From an uncultured Eubacteriales bacterium (GTDB lineage Bacteria > Bacillota > Clostridia > Oscillospirales > Ruminococcaceae): a stretch of 15,997 nucleotides of DNA. The translations under genes were made by a program, and so were the position numbers. The notes below the pieces were generated by a model. It was not told where the DNA came from, searched no databases, and saw nothing but the letters and a program-made list of their open reading frames with translations. Shown here one piece after another: positions 1 to 6,752 of this stretch; position 1 is the first letter of the stretch, and the number at the start of each line of letters is the position of its first letter. The DNA is taken from contig ONLC01000034.1 of the NCBI GenBank assembly GCA_900318545.1, positions 1-15,997 of the forward strand, written 5' to 3'.

Positions 1-2
1 GG

Positions 3-737
3 ACAGACAAAATCCTCGGGAAGTGTATCTCCGACATACTCGTATCCGCATACTGTACAGCGCCAGATGGTTTTGCCGTCATCAGTTGTGCCGACGGGTA
101 CTGCATCCTCGTCTTTATGAGGCTCTGCTTCTACCTTCTCAAAGTCTGAGGCTGGGTGCTTGCACAGCGGACAGATGTAGTCCTCAGGGAGCTCCTCACC
201 CTCATAGATGTAGCCGCAGATCCTGCATCTCCATACCGTCTTTTCAGCAGGCTTCTTCTCGGGCTGGGGCTTGATGTTTGCATGATAGTATGCATAGGTC
301 GCAGAGGGTGCATCGCTCAGCACCTCGGCTTCGGTAACGTCTGCTATGAACATAGTGTGTGTTCCCAGATCGATCACCTGACAGACCTTTCCCGAAATGT
401 ACGCATTTACGCCCTTTGTGATGTAAAGCTCTCCGTTTGCCGAACGTTTGCAGTCAGCGAAGCCCTCGAACTTGTCGGTATCACGCCCCGACTGAAATCC
501 GAAATGCCTGAAAAGCTCAAAGTCGCCCGTCTCGCTGATGACTGAGGCGGTAAAGCTCTTAGATTCCATTATCATATCGTGGGTGTAGTTTGCCTTGTTT
601 ACGGTTATGCTCACACGGTTGGGCTCAGCCGTTACCTGCTGCAGGGTGTTCGTTATGCATCCGTTGTCCTTGTCTCCAACCTTTGCTGTTACAACGAAAA
701 GCCCGTAGCTGATCTTAAAGATCGCATTATTGTCCAT
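3..737 (-). CDS. Flavin reductase-rubredoxin fusion (high-molecular-weight rubredoxin type), C-terminus cut by window edge
   Basis: Seen: an open frame starting MDNNAIFKISYGLF and still open at the window edge. Residues 1 to about 150 look like a flavin reductase (FMN-binding split-barrel) domain. A rubredoxin module follows at about 169-202, with CRICGY and CPLC cysteine pairs. After a charged linker a second rubredoxin module begins near residue 225 (CTVCGY) and is cut at its third cysteine, Cys245. Known: flavin reductase-rubredoxin fusions such as Moorella Hrb pass electrons from NADH to A-type flavoproteins that reduce NO or oxygen in anaerobes. Inferred: a cytoplasmic electron carrier or reductase for oxidative or nitrosative stress. 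The start is supported by GGAGG a few bases upstream and a promoter at 770-798. Two tandem rubredoxin modules are more than the usual one. No partner flavoprotein gene is visible. Confidence 0.88.
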   Translation of the reverse strand, partial: MDNNAIFKISYGLFVVTAKVGDKDNGCITNTLQQVTAEPNRVSITVNKANYTHDMIMESKSFTASVISETGDFELFRHFGFQSGRDTDKFEGFADCKRSANGELYITKGVNAYISGKVCQVIDLGTHTMFIADVTEAEVLSDAPSATYAYYHANIKPQPEKKPAEKTVWRCRICGYIYEGEELPEDYICPLCKHPASDFEKVEAEPHKDEDAVPVGTTDDGKTIWRCTVCGYEYVGDTLPEDFVC

Positions 738-769
738 AGTCAGACCTCCATTCTGTAAATTGTACTTAT

Positions 770-798
770 ATCATAACCGCTGAGCCCTTTCTTGTCAA
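770..798 (-). promoter_or_regulatory. Sigma-A promoter of the flavin reductase-rubredoxin gene
   Basis: On the minus strand TTGACA (793-798) and TATGAT (770-775) are separated by exactly 17 bp. The TGA stop codon of the upstream lipoprotein gene (795-797) lies inside the -35 box. Just downstream of the -10 box the leader contains TACAATT (758-764), a match to an OhrR half-site. Confidence 0.8.
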
Positions 799-1595
799 GC
801 CCTGTTTTGTCTTTTCAGATCAATAAGAGTTTCGGGTTTGTTCTTTTTGATGATGTTCGTACCCTTTCCGATAGTCATAGTCGCCTCAAAGCCGCACTCA
901 GAGATCACCTCCTCCGCTGCCTTGTCGGTATAGCCGAGGGGGTAGACAAAAACATTCGGCTTGAACTGACAGCACTCATCACAGAGCCTTTGCAGCCTGA
1001 ACACATCTCCGTAAAGGAGCCGTCTGTACTCACGCTCGTCCTCTGAGCGGAGCCTTGTACAGCCGTGCCTGCCTGTGTCGGTGTAGAGGGAACAGGTGCT
1101 GTTGGTGAACTCGAATCTGCCGCTTTCACGCAGGGCATAAATGTCCTTCCAATCAAGGTATGAGTGCTCGGGCTCGGGGGCGGCATCGTCTGAGGCGTGC
1201 TCAGCCTTGTCGCCTTTAAGGGCAATGCTGAAGCATACATCGTACTTTTCTGCCAGTGGAAGAAGCTTTGTCAGGCAGTTAAGCTTAGCATCATCAACAG
1301 TGAGGACTACTGGCTTTTCGGGGAGCTCACCGTCATAGTTTACAAAGCGGATAAGGTCATTCACAAGGACTGCCTCGCTGCCCGAGGCTTTAAGCGTTTT
1401 CAGATCGTCCTCCAGCCGGGTGAAGCTTACAGCGTTTTTGTCTGTCCCGTCCGACAGGGAAGGGTAGGCAAGGATAGTTACCTCTCGCCTGTTCGGGTCA
1501 TAGGGCTTGGCTTCGGCTGTTTCAGAGGAGGCTTCTCCGCAGGAGCAGAGCAGAACAGCTGCTGTAAACAGGACGGATAGCTTGTATTTTTTCAT
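795..1595 (-). CDS. Lipoprotein with polysaccharide deacetylase (NodB-like) fold, probable inactive metal site
   Basis: Seen: 266 residues, with a short basic N-terminus, a hydrophobic stretch and a lipobox-like end at Cys19, so probably exported and lipid-anchored. The body follows a polysaccharide deacetylase layout: VVLTVDDAK at 96-104 stands where active enzymes have TFDDG, EFTNSTCSL at 162-170 where they have an H-[ST]-x-x-x-H metal motif, and FVYPLGY at 216-222 where they have the RxPY/YPxG strand. The Asp pair (101-102) is kept, but both metal-ligand histidines are replaced, by Ser166 and Leu170. Known: carbohydrate esterase family 4 enzymes need the Asp-His-His metal site to deacetylate peptidoglycan or chitin-like sugars. 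Inferred: a pseudo-deacetylase, perhaps wall-binding, or a divergent hydrolase. GGGAG lies upstream of the ATG. The neighbouring receptor is divergent, and no promoter could be placed with confidence. Confidence 0.75.
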   Translation of the reverse strand: MKKYKLSVLFTAAVLLCSCGEASSETAEAKPYDPNRREVTILAYPSLSDGTDKNAVSFTRLEDDLKTLKASGSEAVLVNDLIRFVNYDGELPEKPVVLTVDDAKLNCLTKLLPLAEKYDVCFSIALKGDKAEHASDDAAPEPEHSYLDWKDIYALRESGRFEFTNSTCSLYTDTGRHGCTRLRSEDEREYRRLLYGDVFRLQRLCDECCQFKPNVFVYPLGYTDKAAEEVISECGFEATMTIGKGTNIIKKNKPETLIDLKRQNRA

Positions 1596-1688
1596 AGTTT
1601 TTTCTCCCTTTGTTGTTTTGCATAATTTCTACTCTAATATTTCTATGCGAAAAAAGCTAAAAAATACAAAAAAATCTCACTCTGATAC

Positions 1689-1717
1689 TTGAAATATTTG
1701 TGCAAATGTGATATACT
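1689..1717 (+). promoter_or_regulatory. Sigma-A promoter of the chemoreceptor gene
   Basis: TTGAAA (1689-1694) and TATACT (1712-1717) are separated by 17 bp. A TG dinucleotide at 1709-1710 gives an extended -10. No sigma-28 (flagellar) promoter was found here, although the gene is a chemoreceptor. The expected start is near 1724, leaving a leader of about 80 bases. Confidence 0.75.
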
Positions 1718-1803
1718 ATTATTTAATATGTGAAACTGTGCGGTCGGGCAGAGGGTCTGACCTTTAGAATATTATCGGAGGTGAGAACATATCCTCACGG
1801 GAT

Positions 1804-3576
1804 ATGGTGAATATGAAAAGACTTCGTACTAAGGTTATGCTTGCAATGGTGCTTGTAGCGGTAGCTGTGTTTGCTTTTCTGGGAGCAGCTATGATCTTCT
1901 TTATCTCGAACTCGATAGAGAAGTCGATCATTATATCTATGGAGCCGATGGCAGAGAGTGCTGCGAGCGACTTCAATGACACGGTTATGCTGTATATGAA
2001 CTCGGTGAAGAATACCACTGACTCAAATGCATACACAATGGCTGAAAGCGATCAGGAAAGAATGGATATGCTGCAGGCAAGCTTCACTAATAACAGCAAC
2101 CAGTATATCTCGCTTGCTATTCTTGACGGCAGCGGAAAGGTGCTTGCGTCTTCGGGTGACGGCACTGCCGACGGCATTGATAAGGAGCAGATCGATGAAG
2201 CCAAGGAAATGACAGCAGCTTACATCTCCGATATTCATGAGGTAAACGGCAGTAAGTGTTTTTCTATCCTCTGCACGGGCAAAAATGAAAGCGGTGCAGA
2301 CCGTATCTCGGTGCTGACTATTGATACAACTCTGCTTTCAAATGATCTGAATTCATTCAAGCTCGGAAGCAAGGGCTTTGTATATGTTGTAAACAATAAG
2401 GGCAAGATAATTGTTGAACCTTCTGCAAAGGGTGCAAAGGCTGATATCTACAACCTCGGAGAATCCGAGGAGGAGGCTGCTGAGGCTGCTAAGGCTATCC
2501 TCGGAACAGACAGCGGCAATGAAAGCTATGCTTATAATGATACTACCTATTATACCTACCATGTGAAGAGTGATTTCTTTAACAGTAAGGTAGTTATGAC
2601 AGCTGATATATCTGACTTTGCTGAGTCACAGAATGTGGCTGTAAGAAACGGCCTTATAATCGGCACACTTATACTTATACTGACTGTAGTATTCTCAGTG
2701 TTCTTTGCATCACGTCTTGCAAAGCCGATAATCTCGACTACAAACCGTCTGAGGTCGCTTGCGCAGGGCAACCTGACTGACCCCGTAGATGTATGGTACT
2801 CCAAGGACGAGCTCGGCGTGCTTTCTACCTCGCTGGAGGAAACTGTATTCTCGCTCAGACAGTATATAAGCCTTATTACCTACTCGCTGACACAGATCTC
2901 CGAGGGCAACCTGCAGTACAGACTGGAGGGTAACTTCAAGGGCGACTTCTTCAAGATAAAGAGCACCTTCAATGAGATCTTCGATTCTCTGAATGATACA
3001 TTCGCATCAATAAACCTTTCTGCCGAGCAGGTGAACTCGGGAGCTGTTCAGGTTTCCGATTACTCGCAGTCGGTATCACAGGGTGCTACACAGCAGGCAT
3101 CTGCTATTGAGGAGCTGTCCGCAACGCTCTCCGATGTATCAGATCAGATCATGCAGAACTCTGAGGACTCAAAGAATGCTTACAACATCGTTTCAGATAA
3201 TACAGAGGCCGTAAACAATTGCAACGAGGATATGGAGAATATGCTTAAAGCTATGAACGCTATCAAGACCTCGTCCGATGAGATCGCTAAGATCATCAAG
3301 GTAATTGATGAGATCTCCTTCCAGACAAATATACTTGCTCTTAACGCAGCCGTTGAGGCAGCAAGAGAAGGCTCGAAGGGCTTCGGTGTCGTAGCCGATG
3401 AAGTAAGAAGGCTTGCATCACGTTCGGCTGAGGCTGCAAGACAGACCGCAGACCTTATCGAGAACTCCTCCGCAGCCGTTGCAAAGGGCTCTCAGATAGC
3501 TGAGCAGACTGCTAAGAGCCTGAATGAGATAGTTGAAAAGTCGAACCAGATAAGAGCACTCGTAGCAGACTGCTAA
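1804..3576 (+). CDS. Methyl-accepting chemotaxis protein, frame broken near the C-terminus
   Basis: Seen: one transmembrane helix at about residues 11-34, an extracellular sensor region (Cache-like by layout) to about 280, a second helix at about 283-304, a HAMP domain, then a second HAMP-like segment (ISEGNLQYRLEGNFKGDFF). The cytoplasmic signalling hairpin follows, with its tip at about 503-538 (EISFQTNILALNAAVEAARE, then KGFGVVADEVRRLA). The protein is a membrane receptor passing ligand signals to CheA/CheW. The reading stops at TAA 3574-3576 because a 61-bp duplication shifts the frame; without one copy the product would be 697 residues. As read, the 590-residue protein lacks much of the returning signalling helix, so it is probably impaired. 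No che or flagellar genes are nearby. The start is uncertain: ATG 1804 or ATG 1813, with GGAGG at 1777-1781 lying far upstream. Confidence 0.9.
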   Translation: MVNMKRLRTKVMLAMVLVAVAVFAFLGAAMIFFISNSIEKSIIISMEPMAESAASDFNDTVMLYMNSVKNTTDSNAYTMAESDQERMDMLQASFTNNSNQYISLAILDGSGKVLASSGDGTADGIDKEQIDEAKEMTAAYISDIHEVNGSKCFSILCTGKNESGADRISVLTIDTTLLSNDLNSFKLGSKGFVYVVNNKGKIIVEPSAKGAKADIYNLGESEEEAAEAAKAILGTDSGNESYAYNDTTYYTYHVKSDFFNSKVVMTADISDFAESQNVAVRNGLIIGTLILILTVVFSVFFASRLAKPIISTTNRLRSLAQGNLTDPVDVWYSKDELGVLSTSLEETVFSLRQYISLITYSLTQISEGNLQYRLEGNFKGDFFKIKSTFNEIFDSLNDTFASINLSAEQVNSGAVQVSDYSQSVSQGATQQASAIEELSATLSDVSDQIMQNSEDSKNAYNIVSDNTEAVNNCNEDMENMLKAMNAIKTSSDEIAKIIKVIDEISFQTNILALNAAVEAAREGSKGFGVVADEVRRLASRSAEAARQTADLIENSSAAVAKGSQIAEQTAKSLNEIVEKSNQIRALVADC

Positions 3577-3625
3577 GAGCCTGAATGAGATAGTTGAAAA
3601 GTCGAACCAGATAAGAGCACTCGTA
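3503..3625 (+). repeat. Exact 61-bp tandem duplication inside the chemoreceptor gene
   Basis: Copy 1 spans 3503-3563 and copy 2 spans 3564-3624, identical by eye at a 61-base offset; one further base (3564 and 3625) also matches. Because 61 is not a multiple of three, the second copy shifts translation by one base and exposes the TAA at 3574-3576. Deleting one copy restores a continuous frame. Confidence 0.95.
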
Positions 3626-3958
3626 AAGAACATTTCCGAGGCATCGGAGACACAGTCGGGAGCCATAGCGCAGGTAAATACGGGAGTAGACCAGATCTCG
3701 GCAGTCGTATCTGCGAACACATCTACAGCGGTCAGCACAGCCTCTGCTTCTGAGGAGCTTTCAAGCCAGTCGCTCATACTCAAGAACATGATCGCAAGGT
3801 TCAAGCTTGACGATGACAAGGACGATCACCGCAGGAGCAATATGCGTTTCAGCTACATTGATGACGATGAGGATCCCGATGATGAAGAAGACGAAAACAC
3901 AGCACCCGCAGGTGCGGAAGATAACGAGTTTTCGGGCTCGGATGACGATGAGTACTGA
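3566..3958 (+). pseudogene. Severed C-terminal part of the chemoreceptor (out of frame)
   Basis: In the frame offset by one from the receptor, the sequence is open from 3566 to TGA 3956-3958. It begins by repeating QTAKSLNEIVEKSNQIRALV, the residues already encoded before the break, and continues KNISEASETQSGAIAQVN through the rest of the returning signalling helix (SASEELSSQS). It ends in a very acidic tail of about 45 residues rich in Asp and Glu. There is no start codon or ribosome site at its beginning, so it is not an independent gene. It belongs to the receptor that starts at 1804. The acidic tail does not end in a recognisable CheR-binding pentapeptide. Confidence 0.9.
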
Positions 3959-3999
3959 GGATCAGCCCGAGGCTAAAAGCGATAGGAGATGGTGACCGA

Positions 4000-4467
4000 A
4001 TGAAAACGTTGATCTGTACTTTAATAATGGCTTTATTGTTGGTCGGCTGCGGCTCGGTTGAGGGCGATACATCTTCTGACAAACAACCTGCCGTAACGAG
4101 TGTTAATGAAATGCCTGAAGCAAAAAGCTGTACTCTGAAAAATGACGGTACCTATTATCACGAAGGAGTTGCATTTGGTGACAGTGAGCTTTGTGCCGCT
4201 GTTACAGAGAGATGTACGGGCATTCAGGTGGAATATGAGCCGCTTAGCGAGAAAGACAAAGATAAATGGGCAAAAAGAGAAAAGCCAAACGGAGCTACTG
4301 TATCTGCTGAGTTGGATAACGGTGCGTATGTTTATATGCCTGAGAATGACAACTATGTAAATATCTGCGGAACGGTATACAAAACTGACGGCGGTGAGGC
4401 AAAGGCTCTGTATTCGTATTTGTCCAATTATATGAATGAGCATTTGTCAGAGGTCAAAACCGAATAG
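4000..4467 (+). CDS. Small lipoprotein of unknown function
   Basis: Seen: 155 residues with a classic lipoprotein signal: Met-Lys start, a hydrophobic run, and LLVGC giving a lipidated Cys17, followed by a polar Ser/Asp/Thr-rich linker. The mature part is a hydrophilic domain of about 120 residues with two or three cysteines (AAVTERCTG, YVNICGTVY), ending near a helix-like YSYLSNYMNEHLSEV. I do not recognise the family. AGGAG at 3984-3988 supports the ATG at 4000. It begins 41 bases after the receptor frame ends and lies 31 bases ahead of the phosphofructokinase gene, so it may share a transcript with either. No terminator is visible on either side. Probably anchored at the outer face of the cytoplasmic membrane. 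Confidence 0.82.
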   Translation: MKTLICTLIMALLLVGCGSVEGDTSSDKQPAVTSVNEMPEAKSCTLKNDGTYYHEGVAFGDSELCAAVTERCTGIQVEYEPLSEKDKDKWAKREKPNGATVSAELDNGAYVYMPENDNYVNICGTVYKTDGGEAKALYSYLSNYMNEHLSEVKTE

Positions 4468-4498
4468 ACTATACTATAACGAAAGGAAATGAAAACCT

Positions 4499-5572
4499 AT
4501 GAAAAGACGTATCGGTATTCTTACCAGCGGCGGCGACTGCCCGGGACTTAATGCAACTATCAGAGGTGTTGCTAAGGCTTGCTATGAGAAATTCGGAGAG
4601 GACGTTGAGATAGTCGGCATTGAGGACGGCTATTTCGGTCTTATAAACAATATGTGCAAGGAAATGACGCAGTCCGATTTCTCGGGCATACTTACTACGG
4701 GCGGAACTATCTTCGGAACAAAGAGAACTCCGTTCAAGAAAATGCAGGTCATTGAGGAGGACAATGTCGATAAGGTAAAGGCTATGAAGGCTACCTACAA
4801 AAAGCAGAAGCTTGACTGCCTGCTGACGTTGGGCGGAAACGGAACTCACAAGACCGCTAATCTTCTCTCTACCGAGGGTCTTAACGTTATAGGCCTTCCG
4901 AAAACGATAGATAATGATATCTGGGGAACAAGCGTGACCTTCGGCTTCCATACCGCAGTTGACACCGCAACAGATGTTATTGACAGACTGCACTCCACAG
5001 CAAACTCTCACGGACGAATCCTCGTTGCCGAGATCATGGGCAACAAGGCAGGCTGGCTGACCCTTTATGCTGGTATAGCAGGCGGCGCTGATATGATCGT
5101 TATCCCCGAGATACCTTACGATATTGAAAAGCTGGCCGAGGCCTGCGAGAAGAGAGAATCCAAGGGCTTCTCCATTATGGCAGTTGCCGAGGGTGCCTTT
5201 GATAAGGCAGAGGCAAAGCTCAAAAAGAAAGAAAGAGCTAAGCAGAGAGCAGAGCAGGGCATAGGCACAGCTACTGCAAGGATAGCTTCACAGATCGAGC
5301 AGATGACAGGCAGAGAAACAAGAGTCTGCGTACCCGGACATATGCTCAGAGGCGGCAGCCCCAGCGCTTACGACAGAGTGCTTGCTACAAAGTTCGGCGT
5401 TCATGCGGCTGAGCTTATCAGCAAGGACAAGTTCGGCTATGCCGTTGCAATGATAAATGAGGTCGTTTCCGAGAATCCTCTCGAGGAAGTAGCAGGAAAG
5501 ACCAAGTTCGTTCCCGAGGATCATCAGCTTGTAAAGACTGCCAAGGAGATCGGCATAGTTTTCGGAGACTAA
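4499..5572 (+). CDS. pfkA: 6-phosphofructokinase, mixed-substrate (group III-like) type
   Basis: Phosphorylates fructose 6-phosphate to fructose 1,6-bisphosphate, the committed step of glycolysis, in the cytoplasm. Seen: GILTSGGDCPGLNA at 6-19 (phosphoryl-donor loop), LGGNGT at 111-116, PKTIDND at 134-140 with catalytic base Asp138, EG at 231-232, and GHMLRGGSPSAYDR at 280-293 for sugar phosphate binding. At 357 residues it is slightly longer than the E. coli enzyme, with a Lys-rich insertion at about 239-250. The donor is uncertain. Gly115, at the E. coli Gly104 position, points to ATP, while Lys135, at the Gly124 position, is the residue found in PPi-dependent enzymes. Asn114 replaces the usual Asp103. 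This mixture is known in group III enzymes. GAAAGGAAATG upstream serves as ribosome site. The membrane protein gene follows after 17 bases. Confidence 0.95.
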   Translation: MKRRIGILTSGGDCPGLNATIRGVAKACYEKFGEDVEIVGIEDGYFGLINNMCKEMTQSDFSGILTTGGTIFGTKRTPFKKMQVIEEDNVDKVKAMKATYKKQKLDCLLTLGGNGTHKTANLLSTEGLNVIGLPKTIDNDIWGTSVTFGFHTAVDTATDVIDRLHSTANSHGRILVAEIMGNKAGWLTLYAGIAGGADMIVIPEIPYDIEKLAEACEKRESKGFSIMAVAEGAFDKAEAKLKKKERAKQRAEQGIGTATARIASQIEQMTGRETRVCVPGHMLRGGSPSAYDRVLATKFGVHAAELISKDKFGYAVAMINEVVSENPLEEVAGKTKFVPEDHQLVKTAKEIGIVFGD

Positions 5573-5589
5573 GCTTCGGAGGGAAACTT

Positions 5590-6072
5590 ATGGATATGAA
5601 AAAAATAGGCAGGCAGATGAGCCTGCTTATGGGAGTGACATTAAGCTTTTGTCTGTCGCTGGCAGGAGTACTTTCCTCGGGGAAGTTTACAGTGCCGGGC
5701 TTTCTGATAAGCTTTGTTGTCAGTCTTGTGATAAGCCTTGTTATCGGTTTTTTAGTGCCAATGAAGAGGGTTAATGATGCACTTGACGCAAAGGTGGGTG
5801 TAAAGCCGGGTACTATGGGCGCAAGAGCATTTGAGTCACTGATTTCGGACCTTATCTACACTCCGATAATCACAGTTGCGATGATAACCCTCGCACACAG
5901 GAATGCTGCAAGTCACGGTGCTAAAATACCATATGTACCTATGCTTCTCAAGGGCATGGCACTGAGTCTGGTGCTCGGATACATACTGATATTTGTTTTC
6001 ATGCCGATCTTTATGAAGCTTGTGCTCAAAAAGAACGGCGTCGGCGGACCTCCTCCGCAGGGCAGACCATAA
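5590..6072 (+). CDS. Four-helix integral membrane protein, DUF2798-like
   Basis: Seen: 160 residues with likely membrane segments at about 9-29, 36-57, 85-102 and 118-144, a short loop with MKRVNDALDAKVGVKP between helices 2 and 3, and a Gly/Pro-rich tail (GGPPPQGRP). The layout and the paired-helix repeats resemble the small DUF2798-type membrane proteins, but that is a resemblance by eye, not an alignment. Function unknown. GGAGGG at 5578-5583 gives a good ribosome site for this ATG. The 17-base gap from the phosphofructokinase and the terminator hairpin at 6077 suggest that it is the last gene of that transcript. Confidence 0.75.
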   Translation: MDMKKIGRQMSLLMGVTLSFCLSLAGVLSSGKFTVPGFLISFVVSLVISLVIGFLVPMKRVNDALDAKVGVKPGTMGARAFESLISDLIYTPIITVAMITLAHRNAASHGAKIPYVPMLLKGMALSLVLGYILIFVFMPIFMKLVLKKNGVGGPPPQGRP

Positions 6073-6076
6073 AAAT

Positions 6077-6103
6077 AAAGCTCCTTGATAATCAAGGAGC
6101 TTT
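6077..6103. terminator. Terminator hairpin, copy 1
   Basis: A perfect 13-bp inverted repeat around a single central base, with AAAGCTCC at one end and GGAGCTTT at the other, placed 4 bases after the stop of the membrane protein gene. Read on the minus strand it is followed by a T-rich run (TATTTTTATGG); on the plus strand the T-run is short. An identical hairpin lies at 6267-6293. Confidence 0.8.
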
Positions 6104-6266
6104 CTGCTTGTTGCAAAAGTTCTTTTAAAAGGGGTCTGGGGCGATAGCCCCAGTGGGGCAAATGGGGCGAAGCCCCATCTCCCCTCACTCCAGCCGAGTC
6201 TGTCTGTACGAATGTACAGACCTGACGAGGCAAAATCTGCACTATTTTGAGTTTATCGACAGACTG
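6104..6266. repeat. Hairpin-rich intergenic element bounded by duplicated terminator hairpins
   Basis: This 163-bp segment has no open frame of note. It holds three perfect hairpins: 6136-6153 (CTGGGGC, loop GATA), 6162-6178 (ATGGGGC, loop GAA) and 6202-6221 (GTCTGTAC, loop GAAT). It starts with a TTTTAAAA-containing lead and is flanked by the identical 27-bp hairpins at 6077 and 6267. It looks like a dispersed non-coding repeat that entered an older single terminator. It encodes no transposase. Confidence 0.55.
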
Positions 6267-6293
6267 AAAGCTCCTTGATAATCAAGGAGCTTT
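6267..6293. terminator. Terminator hairpin, copy 2
   Basis: Base-for-base the same hairpin as at 6077-6103. Here the T-run (TTTTTC) lies on the plus-strand side. It sits 2 bases beyond the stop codon of the OhrR gene, so in its present position it is the first hairpin met by transcripts of the redox operon. Confidence 0.8.
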
Positions 6294-6295
6294 TT

Positions 6296-6733
6296 CTATT
6301 CTTCACAGTCGCCCAGCAGCTTGTGCAGGGTCTTGTAGAGAAAGGCTGCTTCCTCAGGTGAAAGACATATCGTACAGGCAACCTTTTCAGGCACTGCCAG
6401 AGCTTTTTCACGCAGAGCCATGCCCTCATCGGTGATCGTTACTATCAGTACTCTTTCATCGGCACTGTCACGCTTTCTGATGATGAGCCCTTTCTGCTCG
6501 AGCTTTTTGAGCACAGGGGTAAGCGTTCCCGAATCGAGATACAAAAGCTTTCCCATTTCCTTTACGCTTATGCTCTCATGCTCCCACAGTACCATCATAG
6601 TAATGTACTGCGTATATGTCAGGTCAAGCTCTTCAAGTATCGGAGTGTAGCGCCTGACTATCTCTTTAGATGCCGCATAAAGCGGAAAGCAAAGCTGATT
6701 GCAAAGCCTGAGAGGCTCGTACTTTTTGTCCAT
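6296..6733 (-). CDS. ohrR: OhrR-type MarR family peroxide-sensing repressor
   Basis: Seen: 145 residues with the OhrR signature LCNQLCFPLYAASKE. Cys15 falls exactly where the reactive cysteine of Bacillus subtilis OhrR lies, and Tyr29 and Tyr40, which hold that cysteine in the reduced form, are also present. The winged helix follows, with SVKEMGKLLYLDSGTLTPVLKKLE at about 56-79 and wing residues RKRDSADER. Known: OhrR binds inverted repeats as a dimer and leaves DNA when Cys15 is oxidised by organic hydroperoxides. The gene is last in the gpx, reductase, trx, ohrR order, 19 bases after the thioredoxin, with GGTGAG as ribosome site. Two OhrR-like operator dyads overlap the peroxidase transcription start (8631-8662), so control of its own operon is likely. 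The usual target ohr is absent. Cys11 is an extra cysteine near the sensor. Confidence 0.93.
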   Translation of the reverse strand: MDKKYEPLRLCNQLCFPLYAASKEIVRRYTPILEELDLTYTQYITMMVLWEHESISVKEMGKLLYLDSGTLTPVLKKLEQKGLIIRKRDSADERVLIVTITDEGMALREKALAVPEKVACTICLSPEEAAFLYKTLHKLLGDCEE

Positions 6734-6752
6734 TATGTCTCACCGTCTTGTC

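Noticed and set aside
1197..1580. Plus-strand open frame of 127 codons opposite the deacetylase-like lipoprotein.
   Set aside because: It is the antisense shadow of a gene with a signal peptide, ribosome site and conserved fold motifs; the shadow has none of these.
1720..1803. A riboswitch in the chemoreceptor leader (for example cyclic di-GMP).
   Set aside because: The leader is only about 80 bases and the conserved core motifs of known classes are not visible; only a short local hairpin is seen.
3560..3580. Programmed ribosomal frameshifting rescuing the chemoreceptor.
   Set aside because: There is no slippery heptamer at the junction, and the offset is fully explained by the 61-bp duplication.
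4440..4490. A promoter directly before phosphofructokinase (TTGTCA with TATACT).
   Set aside because: The spacer would be about 20 bp and the -35 match is partial, so it is not strong enough to annotate.
4469..5011. Minus-strand open frame of 180 codons opposite phosphofructokinase.
   Set aside because: It overlaps a fully conserved enzyme gene, has no recognisable domain and is Ser/Cys-rich in the way shadow frames are.
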